DNA of 64,000 nucleotides, taken from JAGWRI01 sp963728785 (lineage in GTDB: Bacteria; Gemmatimonadota; Gemmatimonadetes; Gemmatimonadales; Gemmatimonadaceae). The stretch spans positions 1,736,001 to 1,800,000 of the forward strand of contig CAVSKV010000002.1 of NCBI GenBank assembly GCA_963728785.1, written 5' to 3'. Shown in pieces: positions 17,509-26,987 of the stretch (position 1 is its first letter; every line of letters begins with the position of its first letter). The notes beneath the pieces are model-generated. The model did no database searches. It saw only the letters and a list, made by a program, of their open reading frames with translations, and had not been told where the DNA came from. The position numbers and the translations under genes were made by a program.

Positions 17509-19133
17509 TCCGCCCAGGGGCGCCCGCGCTCGTCACGTTGGCACTGTTGGCGGCGACCGTGCGGGCGCAGCGGACAGGGCCAGCGGCCCTGGACGTACTC
17601 CACTACCACTTCGCCGTCACGCTCCCTGATAGCGGTCACCGGGTCAGCGCCGTTGCCGTGCTCACCGTGGCCCGGGGGGCTCCTTCCGACACGCTGGCCC
17701 TCGACCTAGTGGGGCTGAGCGTGGACAGCGTGCTCGTGAACGAGCGCGGCGTGATTGCGCCGCGGACCGGCGACCAGTTGCTCGTGCCGCTCCCGGCCGG
17801 ATCGGGCGACACGCTGGTTGTCCGCGTAGTGTACGGTGGTGTGCCGAGCGACGGGCTGATCATTCGGCGGGACACGGCCGGCCGGTGGACTTACTTTGGC
17901 GACAACTGGCCGAACCGCGCCCGGCACTGGTTGCCCACGGTGGACCATCCGAGCGACAAGGCGACGGTCTCATGGTGGGTGAGCGCGCTGGTGTCGGAGA
18001 CCGTGGTGGGGAACGGGCTGATGACGGCGCAGCGCGGCATGGCCCCGTTGGCGCCGGGCGGTGCGCCGCGGCGCGTCACCGAGTGGACCGAGGTCCATCC
18101 GATCAGCACATATCTGATGGTCATCGCGGCCGCCCCGCTGGTCGAGACGTCGCTGGGCGAAACGGCGTGCGGATACGGCAGCTCCGCGCGCTGCGTGCCA
18201 CAGATGGTGTACACGGCGCCCGAGCAACAGAACTACATGCCGGGCCCGTTCGCGGCGGCCGACAGCATCGTGACCTTCTTCTCGCGGCTCATTGCGCCGT
18301 TCCCGTTCGAGAAGCTGGCCCACCTGCAGAGTTCCACGCGATTCGGCGGCATGGAGAACGCCACCGAAATCTTCTATTCCGATCAAGCCTTTCGCCGGCG
18401 AACGATGGACGACGGGCTCATCTCGCACGAGACGGCGCACCAATGGTTCGGCGACGCAGTCACCGAACGTGACTGGCCGGAGCTCTGGCTGTCGGAGGGG
18501 TTCGCCACCTACTTCTCGGCGCTATGGACGGAGCATGCACGCGGCGACAGCGCGTTCGGTGAAGCGATGGCGGAGATTCGCCGCGGCGTACTGGACGACC
18601 GGCGGGTGGCCACGCGGCCCGTGATCGACACGGCAGAGACGACTCTGATGGCACTGCTCGACGCCAACAGCTATGAGAAGGGCGGATTCGTGCTGCACAT
18701 GCTGCGGCGCTCGCTGGGCGACAGTGCGTTCTTCCGCGGGCTGCGGATCTATTTCCACGCGCACGAATACGGCAACGCGACGTCGGCTGATCTGCAGTAC
18801 GCGCTGGAGCAGAGTGCGGGGCGGCCACTGCAGGCGTTCTTCGACCAGTGGCTCCGCCGGCCGGGGTATCCGGAGGTCACCGCGACCTGGTCGTACGACG
18901 CGGCGGCGCACGCCATGCAGGTACGGGTGGTGCAGGGCGACCGATTTGGCTACTTCCATGTGCCGCTTGTCCTGGAGTGGCGTGACGCCGGAGGTCACGT
19001 GCAGCGCGCGACGGTGGACGTGGCAGCCGCCGCCGAGACGACGGTGACGATTCCGCTCACGCTCGACTCGCCGCCGGTGACGATGGTGGCTGACCCCGAC
19101 GTGTCGCTGCTCGTGCGCCTCCACGTGAAGTGA
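17505..19133 (+). CDS. exported M1-family metallopeptidase
   Basis: 542 residues from ATG 17505, overlapping the kinase stop. A signal peptide (LVTLALLAATVRA) is followed by a beta-sandwich domain, then the peptidase domain. The exopeptidase-type motif appears as FGGMENATEIF, the zinc site HETAHQWFGD (His308, Glu309, His312) with the third ligand Glu in LWLSEGFATYF. A helical region ends in LRRPGYPEVTATW and a final beta domain. The long C-terminal HEAT-like domain of PepN is missing, as in short M1 enzymes. It likely trims peptides in the periplasm. Confidence 0.92.
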   Translation: MIRPGAPALVTLALLAATVRAQRTGPAALDVLHYHFAVTLPDSGHRVSAVAVLTVARGAPSDTLALDLVGLSVDSVLVNERGVIAPRTGDQLLVPLPAGSGDTLVVRVVYGGVPSDGLIIRRDTAGRWTYFGDNWPNRARHWLPTVDHPSDKATVSWWVSALVSETVVGNGLMTAQRGMAPLAPGGAPRRVTEWTEVHPISTYLMVIAAAPLVETSLGETACGYGSSARCVPQMVYTAPEQQNYMPGPFAAADSIVTFFSRLIAPFPFEKLAHLQSSTRFGGMENATEIFYSDQAFRRRTMDDGLISHETAHQWFGDAVTERDWPELWLSEGFATYFSALWTEHARGDSAFGEAMAEIRRGVLDDRRVATRPVIDTAETTLMALLDANSYEKGGFVLHMLRRSLGDSAFFRGLRIYFHAHEYGNATSADLQYALEQSAGRPLQAFFDQWLRRPGYPEVTATWSYDAAAHAMQVRVVQGDRFGYFHVPLVLEWRDAGGHVQRATVDVAAAAETTVTIPLTLDSPPVTMVADPDVSLLVRLHVK

Positions 19134-19149
19134 CACACGCCGGCCGCCA

Positions 19150-19638
19150 TCACCGGCCGATTCGCCGCACCTCGAGCATCAAACAGCGGTCCTGCACCAC
19201 GTCGATTCCGGCACGAGCCAGCCGCTCGGCGGCTTCATCATTCCGGATGCCCTGCTGGAACCAGACGGCCTTGGGTTGCTTGGCGATTATGTCTGCAACA
19301 TGGCCCGGGATGTCCTTGGGGCGACGGAACACGTCGACGAGATCGACCGGCCCGGGGATGGCTGCCAGCGTGCGATACACGGGTTGGCCCAGAATTTCGG
19401 TGACGCCGGGGTAGTACACTGGTACGGGGACGATCTCGAACCCCGCCTTCTGCAGATATTCCGGAATGAGATAAGCGGTTCGCTGCGATTCGGGCGTCTT
19501 GATACCGAGCACGGCGATGCGGTGCGACTGTTCGATGATGCGGCGGAGTCCCGCGTCATCTTCGATGAGGTGGCGGCGCCAACCGGCGGTCGTGTCGGTC
19601 ACGGGACGGTTGCCAAAGGTGACACAACGGGTCCCCAT
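19150..19638 (-). CDS. CoA-binding (YccU-like) protein
   Basis: About 162 residues from ATG 19638; the same frame stays open upstream but only this part shows family sequence. It has a Rossmann-like CoA-binding fold: RIAVLGIKTPESQRTAYLIPEYLQKAGFEIVPVPVYYPG, then VDLVDVFRRPKDIPGHV and KAVWFQQGIRNDEAAERLARAGI. The ending VQDRCLMLEVRR matches the family. It is related to the CoA-binding domain of succinyl-CoA synthetase but lacks catalytic parts. The role is unknown. It is divergent from the saccharopine-dehydrogenase-like gene. Confidence 0.85.
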   Translation of the reverse strand: MGTRCVTFGNRPVTDTTAGWRRHLIEDDAGLRRIIEQSHRIAVLGIKTPESQRTAYLIPEYLQKAGFEIVPVPVYYPGVTEILGQPVYRTLAAIPGPVDLVDVFRRPKDIPGHVADIIAKQPKAVWFQQGIRNDEAAERLARAGIDVVQDRCLMLEVRRIGR

Positions 19639-19728
19639 TGTGGACGAATTCGCGTGACAACAGGGTGAACGAATGGTTACCTTTGGATAATACACCGACC
19701 GCCAACCGATTTCCGGAGATGGTATAGC

Positions 19729-20880
19729 ATGAAGATGCTCGTGTTGGGCGCAGGACTTCAGGGCTCGGCGTGTGCGTACGATCTGTTGCTGGACCCCGAC
19801 GTGACTGAAGTGCGCATTGCCGACCTGCACGTGAACGACCTGCCTGAGTTCCTGGCAAAGGCACCGGGCGCAGCCAGGAAACTCAGGCCGATGCAGCTCG
19901 ACGTACGCGATCGCGCAACGGTGCTGGCGGCCATGAAGGGGTGCGACGCGGTGATGAGCGCCATCCCGTACTACTTCAACTTCGAGATGGCTCAATACGC
20001 CGTGGAGGCCGGGGTGCACTTTTCCGACCTGGGCGGGAACACGGAGATCGTGTTTGAGCAGAAGTCGCTGGATGCCGAGGCCAAGAAGAAGAATATCTCG
20101 GTGATGCCCGACTGCGGGTTGGCCCCGGGGATGGTCAACATTCTGGCGGAGCACGGAATTCGCCAATTGGACACCGTGGACGCCGTGAAGATCTTCGTGG
20201 GGGGGCTGCCACAGCATCCGCAGGCGCCGCTCAACTACCAGATTGTGTACTCGCTGGAAGGCGTGCTTGACTATTACACGACACTGTCGTGGGTGCTGCG
20301 CAACGGCAAGCGCACGCAGGTGAAGGCGCTGTCGGAGGTGGAGCCAGTGACTTTCCCGTCGCCGATCGGAACGCTCGAGGCATTTCACACGGCGGGCGGG
20401 CTGTCGACGATGGCGTTCGAGTACGAGGGCAAGATTGCGATGATGGAGTACAAAACGCTCCGGTATCCGGGCCACGCGAAGATCATGGAAGCCATTCGTG
20501 ATCTCGGCCTGCTGGAACAGAATCCGATCGATGTGAAAGGCGTGCAGGTGTCGCCACGCGACGTAGCAGTGGCAGCGATGGGGCCGCGTCTCACGAAGCC
20601 GGAGAGCGCCGACCTGGTGGCGCTGCGCGTGATCGTCGCCGGAAAGAAGGACGGGAAACCGAAGACGCTCGAGTGGGAGTTGGTGGACCGCTACGACGAG
20701 GCGCACGGGATCAGCGCCATGGAGCGGACCACGGGTTACTCGCTGGCGATCACCGGACTCATGCAGGCGCGGGGGCAGGTGACGACGATGGGTGTGCATA
20801 CACCCGACGAGGCGATGCCGGCCGAGCCATATATCGCGGAGCTTCGCAAGCGGGGCATCGACATCCGCGAAGTCCGATAG
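19729..20880 (+). CDS. saccharopine dehydrogenase-like / L-lysine dehydrogenase family
   Basis: 383 residues. The N-terminal Rossmann motif VLGAGLQGSACAYDLL is followed by CDAVMSAIPYYFNFEMAQYAVEAGVHFSDLGG, the family's NAD(P)-site and substrate loop. The central domain has PDCGLAPGMVNILAEH and GGLPQHPQAPLNYQ, typical of lysine 6-dehydrogenase-like members. The C-terminus completes the dinucleotide fold. A good ribosome-binding sequence (CGGAGATGG) precedes the ATG. Oxidative deamination of lysine or a related amino acid is likely; the exact substrate cannot be set. Confidence 0.86.
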   Translation: MKMLVLGAGLQGSACAYDLLLDPDVTEVRIADLHVNDLPEFLAKAPGAARKLRPMQLDVRDRATVLAAMKGCDAVMSAIPYYFNFEMAQYAVEAGVHFSDLGGNTEIVFEQKSLDAEAKKKNISVMPDCGLAPGMVNILAEHGIRQLDTVDAVKIFVGGLPQHPQAPLNYQIVYSLEGVLDYYTTLSWVLRNGKRTQVKALSEVEPVTFPSPIGTLEAFHTAGGLSTMAFEYEGKIAMMEYKTLRYPGHAKIMEAIRDLGLLEQNPIDVKGVQVSPRDVAVAAMGPRLTKPESADLVALRVIVAGKKDGKPKTLEWELVDRYDEAHGISAMERTTGYSLAITGLMQARGQVTTMGVHTPDEAMPAEPYIAELRKRGIDIREVR

Positions 20881-20895
20881 GTCGAAGCGGTCAGA

Positions 20896-22443
20896 TCAGT
20901 TTCTCGAGAACGAAGCCAGCGCGGCGCCGGTCTTGTCCATGGCGGTGCGTGCGTTCCATCGGTCGCTGCCGTTGTAGATCAGTGCGAACGCCAGGATCTC
21001 GCCGTCCTCGGTGGTCACGTAGCCGGCGAGCGACGCCACGGTGTTGGTGGTGCCGGTCTTGGCGTGAAGGTTTCCCTGGGCGGCCGTGCGCCGCATGCGC
21101 GCCCTGAGCAGTTCCGATTCGCCGGCCACGGGAAGCGACGCGTGGAACGCAGAAGACCAGGGTGCGTAATGCGCATAGGCAAGCAGGCTCACCATGGCGC
21201 GAGGCGTGACCGAATCGCGCACCGAGAGGCCGCTGCCGTCAGACACGTGCACGTCGCCGGCGGGCACTCCGACTTTGTCGCTGAGGAAGGTGTGCAGTGC
21301 GGTCGCACCGGCTTCTACCGAACCGATGTGATCAGGCGACGCGGCGCGTGCCGCGTCGCGAAACAGCAATTCCGCCACGTGGTTGATGCTTTCGCGGTTC
21401 ATCTCGGAAAGGATCTCAGCCATCGGCGGGGATTCGAGCGACGCCAAACGGGTGGCCGACCGTGGGGTCAGTGCCTCCCGGAGCTTCCCGTCCACCGTAA
21501 TGCCGAGTGCAGCCAATGAGGCGCGGAGGGCACCGGCTGCGAACAGCGGCGGGTCGTCGACGACGAGGGAGTAGCGTTTGGTCGTGGCCCGCGTGCCGAT
21601 CCAGCCGCGCACGGCGAGATCGCCCTCGCCGCGGGGGTAGACGGTGATCGAGGCGCCCGAGCGGCCTGGCTTGAGCGTGACCTCGTCGCTGATTGTGAAC
21701 GCAGTGCTGGCTGGTTCGAGCGCCACTTCACCGCGCTTCGCGCCAGGGGAAACGGCCACCCAGACGACGTTTTCATTGAGCGACAGCGCGGAAACAGGCG
21801 CGGCGTACGCCGCCGAGAGATAACGGCGCTTCCATCCGTCGGGAATCGGCTGGTCTGCGAAGGCGCTGGCGTCGGCTATGACGTCGCCGGTCACATGGTG
21901 GAGCCCCGTGGCGGCGATAGCCTGCGCCAAGCGATCCATGGGCGAGCTGCCCGCGCCAAAAAAGCGCGCAGAGAGCGACGGGTCACCCCCGCCCCTGAGG
22001 TAAAGGTCGCCGTGGAGCGTGCCGTCAGGGTCGATCGTCGTGTCGCGCAGTACGTCCGTGCCGAGCTGGTAGTTGGGTCCGAAGCGATCGAGCGCCAGTC
22101 CCGTGGTGAACAGCTTGAGGGTCGACGCGGGCTGCATCAACAGGTCGGCATTGCGCGTGAACAACGTATCGCCGCGCGTGAGCGAAACCACGATAGCGCC
22201 CCATCGGCCGCTGCGTACCTTGGCCGTGAGGAGGGAGTTGAGGTCGAGGTCGAGTTCCCGAACGCTCTTGGACCTAGCCGTGGGGTGCACCGGCACTCGC
22301 CAGTTGGCCGGCGCTAGGCCCCTGCTGACGGTGACGACTGGAGCCAGGATTGGGCCAGCCTCCGGGGCGTCGGCCACGGCGCGCGTGGCGGCGACGAGCA
22401 TGACGCCGCCGAACAGCAGAACGAGAGGGGCGGCAATCTTCAT
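20896..22443 (-). CDS. dacB: D-alanyl-D-alanine carboxypeptidase/endopeptidase (PBP4, S13)
   Basis: 515 residues with a signal peptide (PLVLLFGGVMLVAATRAVA). The three penicillin-binding motifs of family S13 are all present: SxxK in PASTLKLFTTG (near residue 108), SxN in ESINHVAELLF and KTG in HAKTGTTNTVASLAGYV. The long insert between motifs 1 and 2, typical of PBP4, is present too (DVIADASAFADQPIPDGW). It removes terminal D-Ala and cuts cross-links of peptidoglycan in the periplasm. It is convergent with the saccharopine-dehydrogenase-like gene, 15 bases apart. Confidence 0.95.
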   Translation of the reverse strand: MKIAAPLVLLFGGVMLVAATRAVADAPEAGPILAPVVTVSRGLAPANWRVPVHPTARSKSVRELDLDLNSLLTAKVRSGRWGAIVVSLTRGDTLFTRNADLLMQPASTLKLFTTGLALDRFGPNYQLGTDVLRDTTIDPDGTLHGDLYLRGGGDPSLSARFFGAGSSPMDRLAQAIAATGLHHVTGDVIADASAFADQPIPDGWKRRYLSAAYAAPVSALSLNENVVWVAVSPGAKRGEVALEPASTAFTISDEVTLKPGRSGASITVYPRGEGDLAVRGWIGTRATTKRYSLVVDDPPLFAAGALRASLAALGITVDGKLREALTPRSATRLASLESPPMAEILSEMNRESINHVAELLFRDAARAASPDHIGSVEAGATALHTFLSDKVGVPAGDVHVSDGSGLSVRDSVTPRAMVSLLAYAHYAPWSSAFHASLPVAGESELLRARMRRTAAQGNLHAKTGTTNTVASLAGYVTTEDGEILAFALIYNGSDRWNARTAMDKTGAALASFSRN

Positions 22444-22513
22444 ATCAGCGACAGGGTTGATGAATTTCGAATGGACGGGAGCACGACGTAAGCCGATGGG
22501 CGGGCCCGACGAC

Positions 22514-23785
22514 TCAGATCTTCAGGATGATGTTGCGGCGTTGCAGCAGGACCAGAATGCCATACCAGAGTAACACGAAGACAACGGCAAAGGCGAAGGA
22601 CGCATTGATCGGTGACGCCCACGAGAGGAACAGCGACCGGAAGATCGCCTCCTCCAGCGAAACGGTCTGTCCGCGATACGGCACGGAGAGCACCGAATAC
22701 ATCATGCGAGCCATGAAGAACGAGCCGACATACGCCGTGAGGGGATTGAGGCCGAAAGCGACCCATGGCCCGGTCCATTTCTTCACGCCGTGCACGTCCA
22801 CGATCCACATGATCGTCGCGATCGCCACGCATGCCATGCCGGCGGTGAACACGACGTACGAACTTGTCCAGAGGTTCTTGTTGATGGGGAGCACCCAATT
22901 CCACATCAACCCCGCCATCATCCCCACGGTGCCCACGGCGAACAGCGCACTTACACGATCAAGCAACGACCGCTCTCTTCTGACGATCCAACGGCCCGCA
23001 AGGTTGCCAAGCAGACAGGTGGCGACGGCGGGGGTGGTGGAGAAGAAACCCTCCGGATCCCAGGTTACGCTGTTCCCCCACGTGTGATTGCCGAGGCCGA
23101 ACCGCGTCCAGTCAAGCAGCGTACGATCCCACCAAGCCGCCATTGTGGCCTCGGGACGGTCGAGGAGCAGGGCACCGATTGTGCCGTGGGTACCCGGCAC
23201 AGGCAGGCAGGTGAGCACGAACCAGTAGCCAAAGAGGATGGCGGCAATGACGGTGACCAGCTGCTTCACCGAAGCCCGGCGCGAGATGAGGCCGGCGGCC
23301 ACGTAGGCCAGGCCTATGCGCTGGAGCACGCCGAGCAGTCGCCAGTGGTAGAGGCGGTCAACGATGCGTTGGAAGACCGTCGGATCGGGGTTCCCAGGGA
23401 TGGCCGTCCAGGTGAAGAAGGGAACGCCGTTGAGGAGGAACCCGAACAGGAAGATGAGGGCACCGCGGCGGATGATCTGCCGGCGAACGTCGGCTTCGTC
23501 GTCGCCGCGGGCGCGGCGGGCGGAGAGAGACAGTTCGGTGGTGATGCCGACGATGAAGAGGAAGAACGGGAAGATGAGGTCGGTAGGGGTCCACCCGTTC
23601 CACGCCGCGTGCTCGAGGGGCGGATAGATGGCGCTCCACGTGCCGGGCGTGTTCACCAGCAGCATGCCGGCGATCGTGAGACCGCGGAAGACGTCGAGGG
23701 AGAGCAGGCGCTCGTGCGGAGCGGTGCTCAGCGGGGGCGCGGTGTGCGCCGGGGTGGTGGGCGGTGCGGAACTGGCCGGCGGCAT
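22514..23785 (-). CDS. integral membrane acyltransferase, HGSNAT/DUF5009-like
   Basis: 423 residues with about ten membrane helices. The start SLDVFRGLTIAGMLLVNTPGTW and the following WNGWTPTDLIFPFFLFIVGI match bacterial relatives of heparan-alpha-glucosaminide N-acetyltransferase (COG4299). Later FGLNPLTAYVGS is also a family mark. These proteins probably move acetyl groups across the inner membrane onto sugars of the envelope. It sits between dacB and the cox operon on the same strand, with a terminator upstream, so it has its own promoter. Confidence 0.88.
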   Translation of the reverse strand: MPPASSAPPTTPAHTAPPLSTAPHERLLSLDVFRGLTIAGMLLVNTPGTWSAIYPPLEHAAWNGWTPTDLIFPFFLFIVGITTELSLSARRARGDDEADVRRQIIRRGALIFLFGFLLNGVPFFTWTAIPGNPDPTVFQRIVDRLYHWRLLGVLQRIGLAYVAAGLISRRASVKQLVTVIAAILFGYWFVLTCLPVPGTHGTIGALLLDRPEATMAAWWDRTLLDWTRFGLGNHTWGNSVTWDPEGFFSTTPAVATCLLGNLAGRWIVRRERSLLDRVSALFAVGTVGMMAGLMWNWVLPINKNLWTSSYVVFTAGMACVAIATIMWIVDVHGVKKWTGPWVAFGLNPLTAYVGSFFMARMMYSVLSVPYRGQTVSLEEAIFRSLFLSWASPINASFAFAVVFVLLWYGILVLLQRRNIILKI

Positions 23786-23930
23786 TTGAGATCAGATAGT
23801 ATAGGTGTCAGGGACTCCCGCCGAAATGACCGTTAGGACGTGGCCGGTGCGGAAGACCATTCAGGGCTCAAGGCCGACCTGATCCACGCCTTGGAAGGCA
23901 GGGAATCGGCGGCCGCGCCTGGTAAGACGA

Positions 23931-23962
23931 AGGCCCGGCACCCTCCAGAGGGCGCCGGGCCT
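23931..23962 (-). terminator. terminator of the cox operon
   Basis: The stem AGGCCCGGC / GCCGGGCCT continues into CCCTC / GAGGG with a two-base loop and one mismatch between the two helices. It lies 30 bases beyond the stop of the subunit IV gene. The T-run is weak on the minus strand. Confidence 0.6.
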
Positions 23963-23992
23963 GTCTTGCGCTAGGAACGTCCGGCCCGTTGG

Positions 23993-24352
23993 CTACCCGG
24001 CGCGGATGGCCAGGTGTCCGAACAAGAACAGGAGCGCGACGATCGTGGTCATGGCGATGATCAGCGGCCCGGTGAACAAGGCGCGGAAGAGCCGGTGATC
24101 GTAGCGCAGGTGCATGTAGAACATGACGACGATGGCGAACTTGATCGCGGACAGGATGAGCAGGGTCGGCACGAACAGGTGCGACGCGACGAAACTGGGG
24201 ATGTAGTAGATCCAGACCTCGCCCATCGTGATGAGCGTGAGGATCACGGCGACCTTCCAGTACACCGACCAGGTCGGGTGCTCCTTTTCGATGCCCAGCG
24301 CCGAGTGATCGGCGTGGGTGGGGTGTGCGTCGGTCGAGGGGTCATGCGCCAT
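23993..24352 (-). CDS. coxD: cytochrome c oxidase subunit IV (caa3 type)
   Basis: 119 residues from ATG 24352. An N-terminal His/Asp-rich stretch (HDPSTDAHPTHADHS) is followed by three membrane helices (VYWKVAVILTLITMGEVWIYY, FVPTLLILSAIKFAIVVMFYMHL and LIIAMTTIVALLFLFGHLAI). The IKFAIVVMFYMHLRYD motif is the hallmark of prokaryotic COX4/CtaF. It is the last gene of coxBACD, 10 bases after coxC, and helps assemble the oxidase in the inner membrane. Confidence 0.9.
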   Translation of the reverse strand: MAHDPSTDAHPTHADHSALGIEKEHPTWSVYWKVAVILTLITMGEVWIYYIPSFVASHLFVPTLLILSAIKFAIVVMFYMHLRYDHRLFRALFTGPLIIAMTTIVALLFLFGHLAIRAG

Positions 24353-24362
24353 GATGGTCTCG

Positions 24363-25031
24363 CTAGTGGATGAGGTACACGAGGGTGAAGATCGCAATCC
24401 AGACCACATCGACGAAGTGCCAGTAGAGCGCAGCGATGTCCACGATCAGTGCGTCCTTCGGTTGAAGGCCGCGTTTGATGTCGATGGCGAGGAGTGTGAG
24501 CAACCAGAGCACCCCGGCGGTCACGTGGGCGCCGTGGAACCCGGTGAGCGTGAAGAACGACGAGCCGAACAGATTGGTGCGGATGGTCAGCCCTTCGTGC
24601 ACGAATGACGTGAACTCAAATGCCTGGAAGCCGAGGAAGGTCGTGCCGAGCAGCGCCGTCATGAAGAGCCACAGCTTGGAGTTGCCGAGAATCTTCTCGC
24701 CCAGCGTGTGCTTGATCTGGTCGGCGTTCTCAACGGCAGCCAGGGCGAGCACCATGGCGAGCGACGACATGAGCAGAACGAAGGTGGAGGCCGAGGTCAC
24801 CGGGATGTTGAGGATGGGCCTCATCACGGTGTCGCAGACTGGCGGGCTGCACACCTCATGCGGGAACGGGCCCGTCACGCTGCGGCCCTTGTAGATCAGA
24901 TAAGTGGAGATGAGCGACGCGAACAGCATGCACTCCGACCCGATGAAGGCCCAGATCGCCACCTTGCGGTGGTCGAGGCCGGTGGTGGTCGGTGTGTGGG
25001 CGTGCTCGACTGCAGCTGCTGGAGTGGCCAT
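24363..25031 (-). CDS. coxC: cytochrome c oxidase subunit III
   Basis: 222 residues from ATG 25031 (MATPAAAVEHAHTP). It has five or so membrane helices, with WAFIGSECMLFASLISTYLIYKG (the acidic residue of helix III in the family), FLGFQAFEFTSF and FFTLTGFHGAHVTAGVLWLL, ending YWHFVDVVWIAIFTLVYLIH. The short five-helix form belongs to the SoxM/caa3 class. It stabilises subunit I in the haem-copper oxidase. It lies between coxA and coxD on the minus strand. Confidence 0.94.
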   Translation of the reverse strand: MATPAAAVEHAHTPTTTGLDHRKVAIWAFIGSECMLFASLISTYLIYKGRSVTGPFPHEVCSPPVCDTVMRPILNIPVTSASTFVLLMSSLAMVLALAAVENADQIKHTLGEKILGNSKLWLFMTALLGTTFLGFQAFEFTSFVHEGLTIRTNLFGSSFFTLTGFHGAHVTAGVLWLLTLLAIDIKRGLQPKDALIVDIAALYWHFVDVVWIAIFTLVYLIH

Positions 25032-25113
25032 TGATTGAACCGTGATTGCGTTGAGCGACTGACGGAAGAACGGGGGACGGGGCACGGCGCTGGGGCCGGG
25101 CTCCGGGTATGCG

Positions 25114-26967
25114 TTACTCCAGCGGGCTGAGCAGCCAACTGTACAGCGAGACCACCATGCCGGTGGCGCCGCCGAAGATGAACGTATAGGCCATCGGCCA
25201 GTTGTTCTTGTGGATGAACAGGAGGCCGGTGAACATGAGGGTCATGAACAGGGCTACGAACAACGGCTTGATCGTGGGGAACGGCATCGGAATGCCGAGT
25301 TCCCTGGCTGTCTTAATTCGCTCACCCTCGTGGAACTCGGTCACGGAACCCTTGTGATCCCAGAGCGGGTAGCGCGACGACACGATGGGGATGACGGCGA
25401 AGTTGTAGTCGGGGGGCGGCGAGGGGATCGACCATTCGAGCGAGGGGGCGTTCCACGGATTGTGGCCAGCCACGGCGCCCTTCTTCCGGCTGCGAATGAA
25501 GTTCCAGATAAAGATCAGCGTCGCGAAGCCGAGCAGATAGGCGCCGTAGGACGAGATCAGGTTGTACGTGTCGAAGCCCTGGTTGGCGTCGTACCGGTAG
25601 ATACGGCGTGGCATGCCGGCGAGGCCGGAAAAGTGCATCGGAAAGAAGGTGAGATTCATCCCGATGAAGGTGAGCCAGAAATGCCAGTTGCCGAGCTTCT
25701 CGCTCATCAGGTGGCCAGTGAGCTTCGGATAGTAGTAGTAGATACCGGCAAAGATGCCCATCATCGATCCGCCGAACAGCACGTAGTGGAAGTGGGCGAC
25801 GATGAAGTAGCTGTCGGTCTGCTGCAGGTCGGCCGGTGGCGAGGCGTGCATGACACCGGAGATGCCGCCGATGGTGAACAGCGCGATGAGCGCGATGGCG
25901 AACTTGCAGGCCACCGTGAACCGCACGTTCCCGCCCCACATCGTGAAGATCCAGTTGAAGATCTTCACACCCGTCGGAATGCCAATGAGGAGTGTCGTCA
26001 CGCCGAACACGGTGTCGGCAATCGGGCCCAGGCCGACGGCGAACATGTGGTGCGCCCACACGCCGAAACCGAGGAAGGCAATGAGCATGCCCGAGTACAC
26101 CATCACCGGGTACCCGAACAGCGGCTTGCCGGAGAACGTGGGGAGCACTTCGGACACCAGTCCGAAGGCCGGCAGGATGAGGATGTAGACCTCGGGGTGG
26201 CCGAAGATCCAGAACAGGTGTTGCCAGAGGAGCGGATCGGCGCCGGCGGCGAGCTCGTAGAACTGGGTGCCGAAGAACCGGTCGAACTGAAGAAAGATCA
26301 GCGCGACGGTGATCACCGGGAAGGCAAGGACGAGCAGGAACTGCGTGATGAACGCCATCCACGTGAACATCGGCATGCGCATGAGCTGCATGCCGGGAGC
26401 CCGCATGTTGATGATCGTGGTGATGAAGTTGAACGCCGCGGCCAGCGACGAGACTCCGAGGATCTGGAGGCCGATTACCCAGAAGTCGATGTTGAGGCCT
26501 GGGTTGAACTGCATGGTGGTGAGCGGCGCGTAGCCGAACCACCCGCCGTCAGGCGCGGCGCCGACGAGCCACGAGGCATTGATGAACAGCCCGCCGAACA
26601 GGAATACCCAGTAGCTGAATGCGTTCAGCCGCGGAAACGCGACGTCGCGGGCGCCGATCTGCAGCGGGACCAGAAAGTTGAAGAACGCGGCGGACAGCGG
26701 CATGACCCCAAGGAAGATCATGGTCGTGCCGTGCATCGTGAACAACTGATTGAACGTATCCGCCGAGACGATCGTGCCGTTCGGGTGCATCAGCTGTGCA
26801 CGGATGATCTCGGCTTCAAGGCCGCCGATCAGAAAGAACGTCAGCGCGGTGACGAGGTACAGCACCCCGATCCGCTTGTGATCTACAGTGGTGAGCCAGC
26901 TCCAAATTCCCGTGTTCGACGCCTCGGACGTCGAGACATAGGGTGGGGCGGCGGCGGTAGTAGCCAT
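25114..26967 (-). CDS. coxA: cytochrome c oxidase subunit I
   Basis: 617 residues with twelve or more membrane helices. TVDHKRIGVLYLVTALTFF starts the core. The low-spin haem His is in LFTMHGTTMIFLGVMP, the Cu-B His-Tyr pair in FGHPEVYILILPAFG, the two further His in WAHHMFAVG, and haem a3 ligation in VAHFHYVLFGGSMMGIF. The extended C-terminus (WNAPSLEWSIPSPPPDYNF) is typical of caa3 oxidases, where parts of subunit III are fused. It reduces O2 to water and pumps protons. It lies 20 bases downstream of coxB. Confidence 0.97.
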   Translation of the reverse strand: MATTAAAPPYVSTSEASNTGIWSWLTTVDHKRIGVLYLVTALTFFLIGGLEAEIIRAQLMHPNGTIVSADTFNQLFTMHGTTMIFLGVMPLSAAFFNFLVPLQIGARDVAFPRLNAFSYWVFLFGGLFINASWLVGAAPDGGWFGYAPLTTMQFNPGLNIDFWVIGLQILGVSSLAAAFNFITTIINMRAPGMQLMRMPMFTWMAFITQFLLVLAFPVITVALIFLQFDRFFGTQFYELAAGADPLLWQHLFWIFGHPEVYILILPAFGLVSEVLPTFSGKPLFGYPVMVYSGMLIAFLGFGVWAHHMFAVGLGPIADTVFGVTTLLIGIPTGVKIFNWIFTMWGGNVRFTVACKFAIALIALFTIGGISGVMHASPPADLQQTDSYFIVAHFHYVLFGGSMMGIFAGIYYYYPKLTGHLMSEKLGNWHFWLTFIGMNLTFFPMHFSGLAGMPRRIYRYDANQGFDTYNLISSYGAYLLGFATLIFIWNFIRSRKKGAVAGHNPWNAPSLEWSIPSPPPDYNFAVIPIVSSRYPLWDHKGSVTEFHEGERIKTARELGIPMPFPTIKPLFVALFMTLMFTGLLFIHKNNWPMAYTFIFGGATGMVVSLYSWLLSPLE

Positions 26968-26987
26968 GCGTCAGCGTCTCCGTGCGG

